A DNA stretch of 64,000 nucleotides from Tsukamurella pseudospumae (GCF_001575205.1 NZ_LSRE01000050.1:434001-498000); one strand, 5' to 3'; shown: positions 44,028 to 53,837, numbered from the stretch's first letter. Numbers and translations are program-made. Notes: a model not told the origin generated them from the sequence alone.

Positions 44028-45536
44028 ATGGCGATCACCGCGCAGGACCTCATCGATGCGATCCTCGACCGTGGCACTTTCACCAGCTGGGACGTGCCCC
44101 TGCTCGACGTGCATCCCGACGCCGCGTACGCCGCCGACCTGCAGCGCGCCCGGGAGACCTCGCACCACGACGAGGCCGTCATCACCGGCGAGGGTCGCAT
44201 CCGGGGACAGCGGGTGGCGCTCATCGCGTGCGACTTCGCCTTCCTCGGCGGATCGATCGGCGTCGCGGCCGCGGAGCGGATCGTCTCCGCCGTCGAGCGC
44301 GCGACCGCCCTGCGCCTGCCCCTCCTCGCGACCCCGACCTCCGGCGGCACCCGCATGCAGGAGGGCACCGTCGCCTTCCTGCAGATGGTGAAGATCTCGG
44401 CCGCGATCACGCTGCACAAGCAGTCCGGCCTGCCCTACCTGGTCTACCTGCGCGACCCCACGATGGGCGGCGTCTTCGCCTCCTGGGGCTCGCTGGGGCA
44501 CGTCACCATCGCCGAGCCCGGCGCGCGGATCGGCTTCCTCGGCCCGCGGGTCTACGAGGCGTTGCACGGCGAGCCCTATCCCGACGGCGTCCAGACCGCG
44601 GAGCATCTCTTCGAGCGCGGGCTGATCGACGGGGTCGTACCGCTGCGGTTCGTCCGGCTCCTCGCGCACCGCACGCTGCGGGTGCTCGCGGGCGCGCAGG
44701 ACGCCGACCCGTTGGCCCCGCATCTGGGCGTGCGCGAGGAGCTCGCGGCCGGCGACGACGGGACGTCCGCCTGGGACTCGGTGCGGATCAGCCGCGAGGT
44801 CGGGCGGCCCGGGGTGCGCGCCTTCCTCCGGCACTCCGCCACGGACCGGCTCCCGCTGTCGGGCACCGGAGAGGGCGAGACCGACCATTCGCTGCTGTTG
44901 TCGCTGGCGCGGGTGCAGGGCTATCCGTGCGTGGTGGTCGGGCAGGACACGACCCGCGCCGAGGGCCAGACTCCGCCGCTCCTCGGCCCTGCCGCCCTGC
45001 GCGCCGCGCGGCGCGGCATGCGGCTGGCCGCGGAGCTGAACCTCCCGCTGGTCCTGGTCATCGACACGTGGGGCGCGGCCCTGTCCCCCGAGGCCGAGGA
45101 AGGCGGCCTCGCCGGGGAGGTGGCGCGCAGCCTGTCCGACCTGGTCACCCTCCGGGTCCCGACGGTGTCGGTCCTGCTCGGCCAGGGAACGGGCGGCGGG
45201 GCGCTGGCTATGCTGCCCGCCGACCGGGTGCTGTGCGCGCAGCACGCGTGGCTCGCGCCGCTGCCGCCGGAGGGCGCGAGCGCGGTGATGTTCCGGGACG
45301 TCGAGCACGCCGCCGAGATGGCGGAGAAGCAGCGGATCCGCGCGGCGGATCTGCTCGCCGACGGCATCGTCGACCGGGTGATCCCCGAGCGTCCGAACGC
45401 GGCCGATGAACCCACGGAGTTCTCCCGCCGCGTCGGACTCGCCGTCAGTGAATCGCTCGCGGAGCTCTCCCTCATCCCGGATTCGATCCGGATCAGCCGG
45501 CGTCTGGACCGCTACCGGTTCCTCGGCACCCACTGA
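44028..45536 (+). CDS. accD3: Acyl-CoA carboxylase carboxyltransferase (AccD3-like)
   Basis: A 502-residue protein with both crotonase-fold halves of biotin-dependent carboxyltransferases: SGGTRMQEG and GGVFASWGSLG in the N-half, and GQGTGGGALAMLPADRVL in the C-half. It uses carboxybiotin to make malonyl-CoA or a related product. The order accD3-echA6 is as in M. tuberculosis (Rv0904c-Rv0905). No biotin-carrier gene is nearby. Confidence 0.9.
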   Translation: MAITAQDLIDAILDRGTFTSWDVPLLDVHPDAAYAADLQRARETSHHDEAVITGEGRIRGQRVALIACDFAFLGGSIGVAAAERIVSAVERATALRLPLLATPTSGGTRMQEGTVAFLQMVKISAAITLHKQSGLPYLVYLRDPTMGGVFASWGSLGHVTIAEPGARIGFLGPRVYEALHGEPYPDGVQTAEHLFERGLIDGVVPLRFVRLLAHRTLRVLAGAQDADPLAPHLGVREELAAGDDGTSAWDSVRISREVGRPGVRAFLRHSATDRLPLSGTGEGETDHSLLLSLARVQGYPCVVVGQDTTRAEGQTPPLLGPAALRAARRGMRLAAELNLPLVLVIDTWGAALSPEAEEGGLAGEVARSLSDLVTLRVPTVSVLLGQGTGGGALAMLPADRVLCAQHAWLAPLPPEGASAVMFRDVEHAAEMAEKQRIRAADLLADGIVDRVIPERPNAADEPTEFSRRVGLAVSESLAELSLIPDSIRISRRLDRYRFLGTH

Positions 45537-45566
45537 CCGGCGCCCAGGCGGGGCACGAGCGGGCCG

Positions 45567-45884
45567 TCACCAGTCCCGTAGGTCGGTGTAGCCGTCCTCG
45601 AGCATGCGGGCGAACAGCGCCGTCTTGGACCGGGCGGCACGGTGCGCGGCGGTGTACTTGGCGCGGACCCGCGCGATGTGTGTGGCGACCGTGGCCGGAC
45701 TGATGAAGAGACGGCTCGCGGCGCCCTCCTTGGAGTCGCTGGCGAACCACGCGAGCAGCACCTCGATCTCCCGTGCGGAGAGCGGCGGCTCCACCGTGAG
45801 CGGGGACTCCCCCGGCGGCGTACGGTCCGCGGCCGCCCGCCCGATCCGGCAGCCCGAGTTCTCGACCGTGTCCATGACCGTCAT
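45567..45884 (-). CDS. Stand-alone LuxR/GerE-type HTH protein (first paralogue)
   Basis: A 105-residue protein with a LuxR-type HTH: LSAREIEVLLAWFASDSKEG, then SPATVATHIARVRAKY. The last 30 residues (RSKTALFARMLEDGYTDL) match the second paralogue at 49849-50139. No receiver or sensor domain is present. The pair brackets the XRE-nSTAND-WD40 gene and both read away from it or toward accD3/minus strand; they may regulate it. Confidence 0.8.
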   Translation of the reverse strand: MTVMDTVENSGCRIGRAAADRTPPGESPLTVEPPLSAREIEVLLAWFASDSKEGAASRLFISPATVATHIARVRAKYTAAHRAARSKTALFARMLEDGYTDLRDW

Positions 45885-45983
45885 GACGCCCCACTTCGAT
45901 TGTTTCCCCTATCCGCCCCCGGCGGATCTTCTCGGTCAACCCTGGCATCGCCGCCCCCGAATTCCCCGATCGCACGCATTCTT

Positions 45984-46026
45984 CGTACGATCTCCGTACG
46001 ACGACCAGGGTCAATGGCGACGTACG
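45984..46026. promoter_or_regulatory. Three CGTACG palindromes upstream of the nSTAND gene
   Basis: CGTACG at 45984-45989, 45995-46000 and 46021-46026; the first two are 11 bp apart. They lie between the divergent HTH gene (start 45884) and the nSTAND start (46042). A LuxR-type dimer could bind, which is an inference. Confidence 0.45.
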
Positions 46027-46041
46027 GGGGAAGTCAAGGAA

Positions 46042-49000
46042 ATGGCATCCGAAGAGAATCGGCCTGCTCGGCCCGATCCCGGCGCGGTGGATTCCCGCGC
46101 CGAGCTCGGCGCTGCGCTGCGGGATCTGCGCGACGCCGCAGGTCTGACGGTCCGTGAGCTCGTCGAGCAGGCCGAGGGATATCTGGGCACCATCTCGGGA
46201 TGGCTCTCCGGCGCACACGCCCCGACGGCGGCGAACCGCGATCTGTTCGACCGCGTATTGACCGTGTGCGGAGTTCCGGAATCGGAATTCGGAACGTGGT
46301 GGGACGCGGTGGCGCGCGCCCGAGTTCGTTCGCGCACGAAAGCGCCGACTCCGTTGAATTCTTCCCCGTACCGGGGTTTCGCGGCATTCGAGATAGCGGA
46401 TGCGAAGTACTTCTTCGGGCGGGATACCGACGCCTCCGCGTTGCGCCGGAGAATCGACGACATCGCGGCCGGCCGGGCACCGCGCCACCCCGTCGTCGTG
46501 GTCGGCGGGAGCGGCATCGGCAAGTCCTCGGTGGTGCGCGCGGGCCTCGCCCGGACGGTCGGCGACGCGGACGACGCGGACGGCTGGGACCACGTCGTGA
46601 TCACGCCCGGCATCGAGCCGTCGGCCTCCATCGACGAGGCGCTCGCCGCGCTGCGCGAGCGGTCGGCGACCCACCCGGTCCTCGTGATCGATCAGTTCGA
46701 GGAGATCTGGACGCAGGGCGGCGGCGAACACGCTCCGGAGGTCCTGGCCCGCGTGCTGGACCTCGCGGTCGATGCCGGAACCGCCGCCGTGGACGATCCC
46801 GGCGGCACCGTCGATCCCGTCGTCGTGCTCGTGCTGCGCTCGGACTTCCTCGACCGGCTCGTCGCCCAGCCCGGCTACGCCGCGGTGGTGGGGGCCGGGC
46901 CCGTCGTCATCGGACCGCTCGACCGGGCGGGCCTGCGCGCCGCGATCACCGCCCCCGCGGACCGGGCGTCGCTCACCGTCGAGCCCGGACTGGTGGAGCT
47001 CCTGCTCGACGACGCCGAGGCCACCGGCGACGCCGCCGGCGTGCTCCCCCTCCTGTCCCACTCCCTGTTGACCACGTGGGAACGGTCCGGACGATCGCGG
47101 CTCACCGTCGAGGGGTACCTCGAGACGGGCCGCCTGACGGGGGCCGTGGAGAAGAGCGCGGAGGCGGTCCACGACGGGCTCGACGAGGCGGGCCGCGCGA
47201 CCATGCACGACCTGTTGCTGAGCCTGATCAACGTCGGCGCCGACCGCGTGACCAGGCGCATCACGCCGGCCGTCGAGCTGGAGTTGGACGCCGACGCGGA
47301 GGCCGTGCTGGACCGGCTGCTCGAGGCGCGGCTCGTCACCGTCGGCGACGACGGCGTGCAACTCGCCCACGAGGCACTCGTGCGGGCCTGGCCGCGGCTC
47401 TCGCAGTGGGTCGACGAGAACCGTGCCCGCCTGCGCCTCGAGCACCGGATCCGGGTCGCGGCGGCGCACTGGACGCAGGCCGGTGAGCCCCCGTCGCTCC
47501 TGCTCTCGTCCGGGATGCTGGATCTCATCGAGTCGCTGTCGGTGGAGCGCCCGAGCAGGTGGGGCGAGGCGGAGCGCCGGATGATCGCCCGCAGCGCGGA
47601 GCGCCGCGAGGATCGGCTGGCCGGCGAGCGGCGCCAGGTCCGCAAGCTCCGGACGGTCGCGATCACCGCCGCCGCGTTCGCCGTGATCGCGGCGTTGGCG
47701 GCGACGATGGCCTGGATCGGGCTCGCGAACACCGCCCGCGCCCGCGACGCCGCGGCGCAGGCCCACGACGAGTCGACCAGCCGCCAACTCGCTCTGGAGT
47801 CCCGCCGGCTGCGGCCGCGCGACTCGGCGCTGGCCGCGCAGCTGGCCGTCGCGGCGTACCGGATCTCCCCGACCGTCGAGGCCCGGTCCAACCTGCTCGA
47901 CACGCTGTCGGACCCACTGGCCTCGCGGCGGATGATCGGCGGTGCCTTCGAGATCGCGGCGGCGCCGTCCGGCACCGTCGCGGCCGTCCGCGGCGAACGC
48001 CGGATCGACCTGTACCGGGTCGAGGCCCACGGCCTCGGCGACCGGATCGGCGGCGTCGACATCGGTCCCGGGGCGCTCCCCGGATCCGGGCTGTCGTTCA
48101 CACCCGACGGCGCGACCCTCCTCGTCGGCACCGGCCGCGGCGTGCTCACGGTGGCCGTGCGCGACGCGGCGGCACCGACGGTGGAGACGGTCGTCGACGT
48201 GGGGCGGCCGGTGGTCCGGCTGTCCGTCGCGGGCGACGGACGGACGCTCGTCGCCTCCCGCGCCGACGCCCCTCCGGTGCTGCTGCGGGACGGCCGGGTC
48301 GTCGCGTTCCCCGACGGCGACTACGCCGAGACCCAGGCCGCGGTCGCGCTCAGCGCCGACGCCGGGCTGGCCGCGGTGTCGGCACCGGGGCGGGGCATCG
48401 AGCTGTGGGACGTCTCCGGCCCCGCCCCCGTCCGGCGCGGCGGCCTACCGCTGAGCGGCGCGTCGAATCAGGCGGTCCGGATGGCCTTCCACGGGACCGC
48501 GCTCGCCGCGGGCCTGCGCAGCCGCGAGGCCGTCGTCGTCGACACCGCCGACCCGGCGGCACCGGTCGTGCGCCGGACCGTGTCCGGGTTCACCAGCTAC
48601 GTCAACGACGTCGAGATCTCCCCCGACGGTGCGCGGCTGGTCGCCGCGAGCTCCGACGGCCAGGTCCGGGTGGTCCCGCTCGCCGGCGACGACCCCGAGC
48701 TCGTGTTCACCGCGCCCGAGCCCATCGGTGTGGCGACCGTCGCCGGCGACACCGTGCTCGCGGCGGCCGACGGCGGCGTCCTGCGCAGCTGGCCACTGCG
48801 TACCGCGGCGATCACGCTCGGCTCCCGCGGCATCTTCCAGATCCCCGCGCACGGGTCCGAGGTGCTGGTGGCCAACGGCGGCCCCGACTCCGCCGTCGGC
48901 CAGTGGCGCACCGCGCCCGGGCCCGAGCTGCTCCGTTCCGGGCCGGACCTGGCGGCACCGTCGGGCGACCTGTTCTCCGGCGCGCTGGCGGTGACCGGCG

Positions 49001-49839
49001 ACGGGGCGGCCGCTCTGGGCACGGCGAACGGCCGCGTGTACGTCGCGGACCTGCGCGATCGCACCCACCCGCGGCTGTCCGCGGCGGGCGCGCCGGCGCT
49101 CGGGTCGATCGTCGAGACGGTCGCCGTCTCGCCCGACGGGCGCACCGCCCTCGTCGGCGGGCTGTCGACGTCGCGGGTCGCGGTGCTCGACATCGCGGAC
49201 CGCTCCGCGCCGCGCGTGGTCGGCCGGCTGGACGTGACCAACGGTGTACCGTCCGTGGGCTTCCTGGACGATCGGACGGCGGTGCTCGGGACCGCCGGCG
49301 GCGATCTGGTCCGGGTGGACCTGCGCGATACGGCGGCACCGCGGGCCGTGCGCACCACCCACGTCTTCGAGGCGTCGGTCGCCGCCGTGGCCGTCGCGCC
49401 CGACGGACACACCCTGCTGCTCGCCGCGTCGGGCGGCGGCCACCTCGCGCAGGTGGAGGTCTCGGCGGACGGCGACCCGCGGATCACCCGGTTCGGCGGG
49501 CCCAGCGGCTCGGTCAACGGTGCGGCCTACTCCCCCGACGGCACGCGGCTCGTCGTCGCGTCCAGCAGTGGCGAGGCGCGCCTGTACCACCTGTCCGACG
49601 GTGCCGTCCCCGTGCGGGAGGCGTCCCTGACCGTGGACGGCGCGATCCTCTACGACGCGCGGTTCACCGGTGACGGCTCGATGGTCGTCGCGTCCGGCAA
49701 CAGCGGGCGCCTGCGCACCTGGGATCTGAACCCGCAGCACGTCATCGACGCGGTCTGTTCGTCGCACTCCGCACCCATCACCACGGAGGAGTGGGACCGG
49801 CTGGCGCCGGGTGAGCCATACCTGCAGCCCTGCGGGTGA
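46042..49839 (+). CDS. XRE-HTH / nSTAND1 NTPase / transmembrane / WD40 protein
   Basis: A 1265-residue multidomain protein. Residues about 15-85 are an XRE-like HTH (AALRDLRDAAGLTVRELVEQ). Residues about 115-480 are a STAND ATPase: Walker A GGSGIGKSS (155-163), Walker B LVIDQFEEIWT (214-224), and LAHEALVRAW in the C-part. A membrane helix spans about 539-562. Residues about 610-1245 form a beta-propeller with recurring D/T-G and S-PDG(A/T) turns. STAND proteins are signal switches, and some give phage defence. Regulation by the adjacent HTH genes is suspected. AAGG lies just before ATG 46042. Confidence 0.85.
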   Translation: MASEENRPARPDPGAVDSRAELGAALRDLRDAAGLTVRELVEQAEGYLGTISGWLSGAHAPTAANRDLFDRVLTVCGVPESEFGTWWDAVARARVRSRTKAPTPLNSSPYRGFAAFEIADAKYFFGRDTDASALRRRIDDIAAGRAPRHPVVVVGGSGIGKSSVVRAGLARTVGDADDADGWDHVVITPGIEPSASIDEALAALRERSATHPVLVIDQFEEIWTQGGGEHAPEVLARVLDLAVDAGTAAVDDPGGTVDPVVVLVLRSDFLDRLVAQPGYAAVVGAGPVVIGPLDRAGLRAAITAPADRASLTVEPGLVELLLDDAEATGDAAGVLPLLSHSLLTTWERSGRSRLTVEGYLETGRLTGAVEKSAEAVHDGLDEAGRATMHDLLLSLINVGADRVTRRITPAVELELDADAEAVLDRLLEARLVTVGDDGVQLAHEALVRAWPRLSQWVDENRARLRLEHRIRVAAAHWTQAGEPPSLLLSSGMLDLIESLSVERPSRWGEAERRMIARSAERREDRLAGERRQVRKLRTVAITAAAFAVIAALAATMAWIGLANTARARDAAAQAHDESTSRQLALESRRLRPRDSALAAQLAVAAYRISPTVEARSNLLDTLSDPLASRRMIGGAFEIAAAPSGTVAAVRGERRIDLYRVEAHGLGDRIGGVDIGPGALPGSGLSFTPDGATLLVGTGRGVLTVAVRDAAAPTVETVVDVGRPVVRLSVAGDGRTLVASRADAPPVLLRDGRVVAFPDGDYAETQAAVALSADAGLAAVSAPGRGIELWDVSGPAPVRRGGLPLSGASNQAVRMAFHGTALAAGLRSREAVVVDTADPAAPVVRRTVSGFTSYVNDVEISPDGARLVAASSDGQVRVVPLAGDDPELVFTAPEPIGVATVAGDTVLAAADGGVLRSWPLRTAAITLGSRGIFQIPAHGSEVLVANGGPDSAVGQWRTAPGPELLRSGPDLAAPSGDLFSGALAVTGDGAAALGTANGRVYVADLRDRTHPRLSAAGAPALGSIVETVAVSPDGRTALVGGLSTSRVAVLDIADRSAPRVVGRLDVTNGVPSVGFLDDRTAVLGTAGGDLVRVDLRDTAAPRAVRTTHVFEASVAAVAVAPDGHTLLLAASGGGHLAQVEVSADGDPRITRFGGPSGSVNGAAYSPDGTRLVVASSSGEARLYHLSDGAVPVREASLTVDGAILYDARFTGDGSMVVASGNSGRLRTWDLNPQHVIDAVCSSHSAPITTEEWDRLAPGEPYLQPCG

Positions 49840-49848
49840 GAGCCCGCC

Positions 49849-50139
49849 CTACACCTCGTCGAGCGCGATGTGGCCGTCCTGCAGAGCCCGGACCAGGAGG
49901 GCGATCTTCGTCCGCGCCGGCCGACCCACGGCGACGTACTTGGCACGGATGCGCGCGATGTGGGTGCTCACCGTCGACGGCGAGATGTACAGCACCTCCG
50001 CCGCCTCCTCCTTGGTCGTCACCTTCAGCCACGCGACCAGGACATCGACCTCGCGCCGGCTGAGGTAGGGCCGCACGAGGACGCCGGGGGCGGCGGACGT
50101 GCCGATCGACCCGGTCGACTCGAGCGTTGCCTCCGTCAT
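49849..50139 (-). CDS. Stand-alone LuxR/GerE-type HTH protein (second paralogue)
   Basis: A 96-residue HTH protein (YLSRREVDVLVAWLKVTTKE, SPSTVSTHIARIRAKY, RTKIALLVRALQDGHIAL) close to the one at 45567-45884. It ends nine bases from the nSTAND stop, convergent. GGTTCTCGAACC (50157-50168), a five-base-armed palindrome, is just upstream of its start. Its target is unknown. Confidence 0.8.
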   Translation of the reverse strand: MTEATLESTGSIGTSAAPGVLVRPYLSRREVDVLVAWLKVTTKEEAAEVLYISPSTVSTHIARIRAKYVAVGRPARTKIALLVRALQDGHIALDEV

Positions 50140-50325
50140 GAGGACTCCCTTCTCGCGGTTCTCGAACCACCGCGAATACTGACGACAACCGTATTACCCG
50201 GGTCCGACACGGAATCAATGGCAGCCGTTTGACAGCACCTCCCCCACTGCGACACGATTCACGTACTCGGCGGGGTGTGTGATAACTCCCATTTCGCAGG
50301 TCACAGAGGTAAGAATGGAGCGCGA

Positions 50326-51585
50326 ATGCGGGAGCGAAGGGCGGCGGACCGGCTGATCGACGCCGCTATCGAGATTCTTATGGAGAACCCCGGTGAAGTT
50401 CTCCAGCACGGCATCCGCAGCGAGCGCGCCATTGCGAAAGCACGCACCTCGCAAACCACTTTCTTTCGCAATTATACGAAAGAATCTTTCGTGGACGCGC
50501 TCGTCCGGGCGCTCGCCTCCGCCCCCGCCGGCACCCCCGGGGTCCCCGTCGAACCGGACGTCACGGTCCGGGATGCGCGCCGGATCATTCGTGAATCGGC
50601 CACCGCGGACTTCTCCGCCGACGACGGGGAGACCGTCCGCAGCCTGCTGGCCGTCGTCCTCGGGCGGTCGGACGCCGCGATCGCCGGCGAGCTCCTCGGC
50701 TCGTACGAGCGCTCCGACGCGCTGCGGCTGCGGGCGTACGACCGCATCCTCGGCGCACACGGGGCGACGGTCCGCCGCCCGTTCACGGTCGCGCAGCTCG
50801 CGACCGTCCTGACCGCCCTGCGGGAGGGTCTGCTCATCCGGCGCCTCGTCGACCCCGAGGCCGTCCCCGACTCCTTGTACGGCGAGACCGCGTTGGCGAT
50901 CGCGATCGCGGCCCTCGACACCCGGCACCGCCACCAGCACATCGACGAGGCCGGGGCGAGCCTCGCGGCGCCCGACGCCGACGCGGCATCACTGCGCCCG
51001 GCTCTGCCCGACGATCCACGGCGCGCCGTCATCGACACGGCCGCCGTCGAATTCACGCGGCACACCTTCTACCTCGCCACGCTCGAGGGCATGGCGGACG
51101 CGTCGGGCGTGCCTCTCGACATGCTCAAGCGACTCTTCCCGACGAAGGCGCACATCGTGATCGCAGCCCTGCGGCCGCGGTTCACCGCGCTCACCCAGAG
51201 CGTCGCCGACGACGTCTCGCTCGGCACCGACCACGCGACCGTGATCCGGCGGCACCTCCTGCGCTGCGCCCGCCTGACGGTCGAGGAGCGCCCGTTCATG
51301 GATGCGCTCATCGCCAGCATCTCCTACGACACCGCGAGCGAGGCCGAGGGGCTCGTCGCACTCAAGCAGGAACTGCACTTCCCGTCGCTGATCGAGCCGG
51401 TCATCGCCGACGGGCAGCGCCTCGGGATCTTCTCCCCCGCCGAACCCGCCCGCGAATTCGCGGCGACCCTGATGAACACGTTGTTCGTGCGCTGCTTCAG
51501 CCGACGCACGCTCACGCCGGAGGAGAACGCCGACTTCGTCGCCGACTTGATCCTCGACGGTCTGCGCGGCCGCGCCGACGATTGA
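50326..51585 (+). CDS. Double-length tandem TetR-family protein
   Basis: A 419-residue protein, about twice the usual TetR size. Two TetR-like HTH regions are visible: the first at about 7-55 (AIAKARTSQTTFFRNYTKES) and the second at about 232-285 (GMADASGVPLDMLKRLFPTK). Each is followed by a helical ligand-like domain. A fused tandem could bind DNA as a pseudo-dimer. GGAG lies about seven bases before ATG 50326. No target is apparent. Confidence 0.75.
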   Translation: MRERRAADRLIDAAIEILMENPGEVLQHGIRSERAIAKARTSQTTFFRNYTKESFVDALVRALASAPAGTPGVPVEPDVTVRDARRIIRESATADFSADDGETVRSLLAVVLGRSDAAIAGELLGSYERSDALRLRAYDRILGAHGATVRRPFTVAQLATVLTALREGLLIRRLVDPEAVPDSLYGETALAIAIAALDTRHRHQHIDEAGASLAAPDADAASLRPALPDDPRRAVIDTAAVEFTRHTFYLATLEGMADASGVPLDMLKRLFPTKAHIVIAALRPRFTALTQSVADDVSLGTDHATVIRRHLLRCARLTVEERPFMDALIASISYDTASEAEGLVALKQELHFPSLIEPVIADGQRLGIFSPAEPAREFAATLMNTLFVRCFSRRTLTPEENADFVADLILDGLRGRADD

Positions 51586-51661
51586 TCGGGCGCAGGCGGG
51601 CCGCGTGTCGTCCGTTCGGGTGATTGCGGACTCCGCTGCCCGTGTCGGAGAATTCGTTCCC

Positions 51662-51931
51662 ATGACGCCGTCCGACCCGGTCGCGGACCGCGCCCGGGTG
51701 GCCGCGGCGTACCGCCGGATCCACGAGCGCGACAAGGAGTCCTTCGACTGCGCGCGTTTCCGAGAGCTGTACCGGCACTTCTTCTCCCGCGAGCTCACCG
51801 AGGACGACCTCGACCATCAGCTGCTCGGCTACGCGTGCGCCGATGCGACGACGCTGATCGACTACGTCCGCCACCTGGAGTACCACCGGCTGCGCCACGA
51901 ACGTCGACACCGCCCGAAGACCTGGTTCTGA
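51662..51931 (+). CDS. Small hypothetical protein
   Basis: An 89-residue protein rich in Arg, His and Asp (ARVAAAYRRIHERDKESFDC..., HLEYHRLRHERRHRPKTWF). It has a C-terminal basic end and no membrane segment. No family recognised. It lies 77 bases after the tandem TetR gene in the same direction and may be cotranscribed. Confidence 0.5.
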   Translation: MTPSDPVADRARVAAAYRRIHERDKESFDCARFRELYRHFFSRELTEDDLDHQLLGYACADATTLIDYVRHLEYHRLRHERRHRPKTWF

Positions 51932-51958
51932 CGGCGACCGAACCCCACGACGAGCGGG

Positions 51959-52483
51959 TCACCCAGCGACGGTGACGCCCCACTGCACGCGGGTGGGGTC
52001 CACCGTCGCCACGCGGACCGTCACCGGATGCCGGGCACCGTCGGAGGTCAGTGCGCAGTTCTGCGTGGCCCCGACGACCCCGGACAGCGCCCCGTCGCAG
52101 GTCAGAGCCTCGACGGGGCGCTCCCGCGCGAGAGCCTCGCGGGTGCGCCGCTCCAATTCGGACACCGCGACGCGCCGGCCGGACCGCGGCACACCGTCGA
52201 TCACGGAGTCCCAGTCGACCCGCTCGCCGTCGACGCGGGTCACGGTGAGCGCCACGGCGAAGGTCTCGCCGCCGCGACTCAGCGTGCAGGTCTGCGCGGC
52301 CCCCACCTCGGCCCTGAGCCCGCCGTCGCAGCGCAGACTGTCCGACGGTGCCGCCGCCACCTGGGCGAGCGTGCCCGACTCGACCTGCTCGCGGGCGACC
52401 TGGGCAGGCGAGAACAGCGACCAGCAGGCGAGCACGGCGACGCCGGCGCCACCGCCCACCACCGCCAGTGCACGCACTGCCAT
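51959..52483 (-). CDS. Tandem DUF4333 exported/membrane protein
   Basis: A 174-residue protein with an N-terminal hydrophobic anchor and two copies of the DUF4333 cysteine pattern: LRCDGGLRAEVGAAQTCTL and LTCDGALSGVVGATQNCAL. Each Cys pair probably forms a disulfide outside the membrane. The family is common in actinobacteria and has no known function. Confidence 0.85.
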   Translation of the reverse strand: MAVRALAVVGGGAGVAVLACWSLFSPAQVAREQVESGTLAQVAAAPSDSLRCDGGLRAEVGAAQTCTLSRGGETFAVALTVTRVDGERVDWDSVIDGVPRSGRRVAVSELERRTREALARERPVEALTCDGALSGVVGATQNCALTSDGARHPVTVRVATVDPTRVQWGVTVAG

Positions 52484-52592
52484 GTCGACACTTACCTCCG
52501 CGAACGATCTACGCTTGTTTCATGATTCGATTGCCATTATTGAATCATGGGAGGTATGTGATCTCAAGACCGCCGCGCGGAGGGGCCGTGAA

Positions 52593-53837
52593 TCAGCCCG
52601 TGACGGTCAGATAGATCAACGCGGCGTTGAGCACGACGATGAGCGCGCCCGCGCCCGCGGACGCCCAGCGCAGCGGCGCACCGTCGACGAACTCCCCCAT
52701 CAGCGCCCGGTCGGAGGTGTAGCGCCGCAACGGGAGCAGCGCGAACGGGATGCCGAAGCTCAGCACCACCTGCGAGATGATCAGCGCCTCGGTGGGCGGA
52801 ACCCCCAGTGCCAGAACGCCGATCGCGGGGATCATCGTGACCAGCCGCCGAACCACCACCGGGATCCGCTTGCGCAGGAGGCCCGCCATGATCGTGCCGC
52901 CGGCATAGCTGCCTACCGACGTGGACGCGAGCCCCGAGGCCAGCAGGCCCACCGCGAACAGGCCGGCGACGACCGGGCCGAGCGCGTCGCGCACCGCCGC
53001 GTGGGCACCCTCGATCGAATCGGTGCCCTCCCGTCCGTACAGGCTCGACGCCGCGAGCACGAGCAGGGCGATGTTCACCGCGCCCGCGATCACGAGGGCG
53101 AGCACGACGTCGATCCGCGTCACCTTCAGCAGCCGCCGCGCGCGCTCGATCCGCCCCTCCGCGGGAGGTGCGCCGTGCCGGTCCACGACCAGCGCGGAGT
53201 GCAGGTAGATCGCGTGCGGCATGACCGTGGCGCCCAACATGGACGCCGCGAGTAGCACCGTCTCCGTGCCCTGCAGCCGCGGGACCAGCCCACTGAGGAC
53301 CGCGGCACCGTCGGGCGGCGCGACCACCAGGCCCGCGAGGAAGCCCACCACGATGATCGCGAGCAAGCCCATGATCACCAGCTCGAAGCGGTACTGCCGC
53401 CGACCGTCCGCGAGCACCAGGAGTGCCGTCGAGATCACGCCGACGATGAGCCCGCCCCACACCAGCGGCACCCCGAACAGCAGGTTCAGCGCCAGCGCGC
53501 CGCCGATCACCTCGGCGATGTCGGTGGCGGCCGCCACCAGCTCGGCCTGTCCCCAGAACGCGAGCCGCGCCCGCCGCGGCAGCCGGTCGCCGAGGACCTG
53601 CGGCAACGAGCGGCCGGTCACGACGCCGAGCTTCGCCGACTGGTACTGGATCATCACGGCCATCACGTTGGCCAGCACCAGCACCCAGACCAGCAGGTAG
53701 CCGTACTTGGCGCCGGCCGTGACGTTCGCGGCCACGTTTCCCGGGTCCACGTACGCGATCGCGGCCACGAACGCCGGGCCGAGCAGCATCACACCGCGCA
53801 GCGTCGTCGGCCTCCGGGGTTCGGTCTTCGTCAGCAC
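52593..53837 (-). CDS. mntH: Nramp-type divalent metal transporter
   Basis: A 414-residue membrane transporter with about eleven helices. The metal site motifs are DPGN (helix 1) and MPH (helix 6, GATVMPHAIYLH). It imports Mn2+ (and perhaps Fe2+) with protons. GTG 53837 is the start. A candidate manganese-repressor box lies 21 bases upstream. Confidence 0.94.
   Translation of the reverse strand: MLTKTEPRRPTTLRGVMLLGPAFVAAIAYVDPGNVAANVTAGAKYGYLLVWVLVLANVMAVMIQYQSAKLGVVTGRSLPQVLGDRLPRRARLAFWGQAELVAAATDIAEVIGGALALNLLFGVPLVWGGLIVGVISTALLVLADGRRQYRFELVIMGLLAIIVVGFLAGLVVAPPDGAAVLSGLVPRLQGTETVLLAASMLGATVMPHAIYLHSALVVDRHGAPPAEGRIERARRLLKVTRIDVVLALVIAGAVNIALLVLAASSLYGREGTDSIEGAHAAVRDALGPVVAGLFAVGLLASGLASTSVGSYAGGTIMAGLLRKRIPVVVRRLVTMIPAIGVLALGVPPTEALIISQVVLSFGIPFALLPLRRYTSDRALMGEFVDGAPLRWASAGAGALIVVLNAALIYLTVTG

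Noticed and set aside
41377-44391. A 1004-codon open frame on + spanning the flavoprotein, the gap and the AKR gene
   Set aside because: It has no family content and runs out of frame over three real genes; a high-GC frame artefact.
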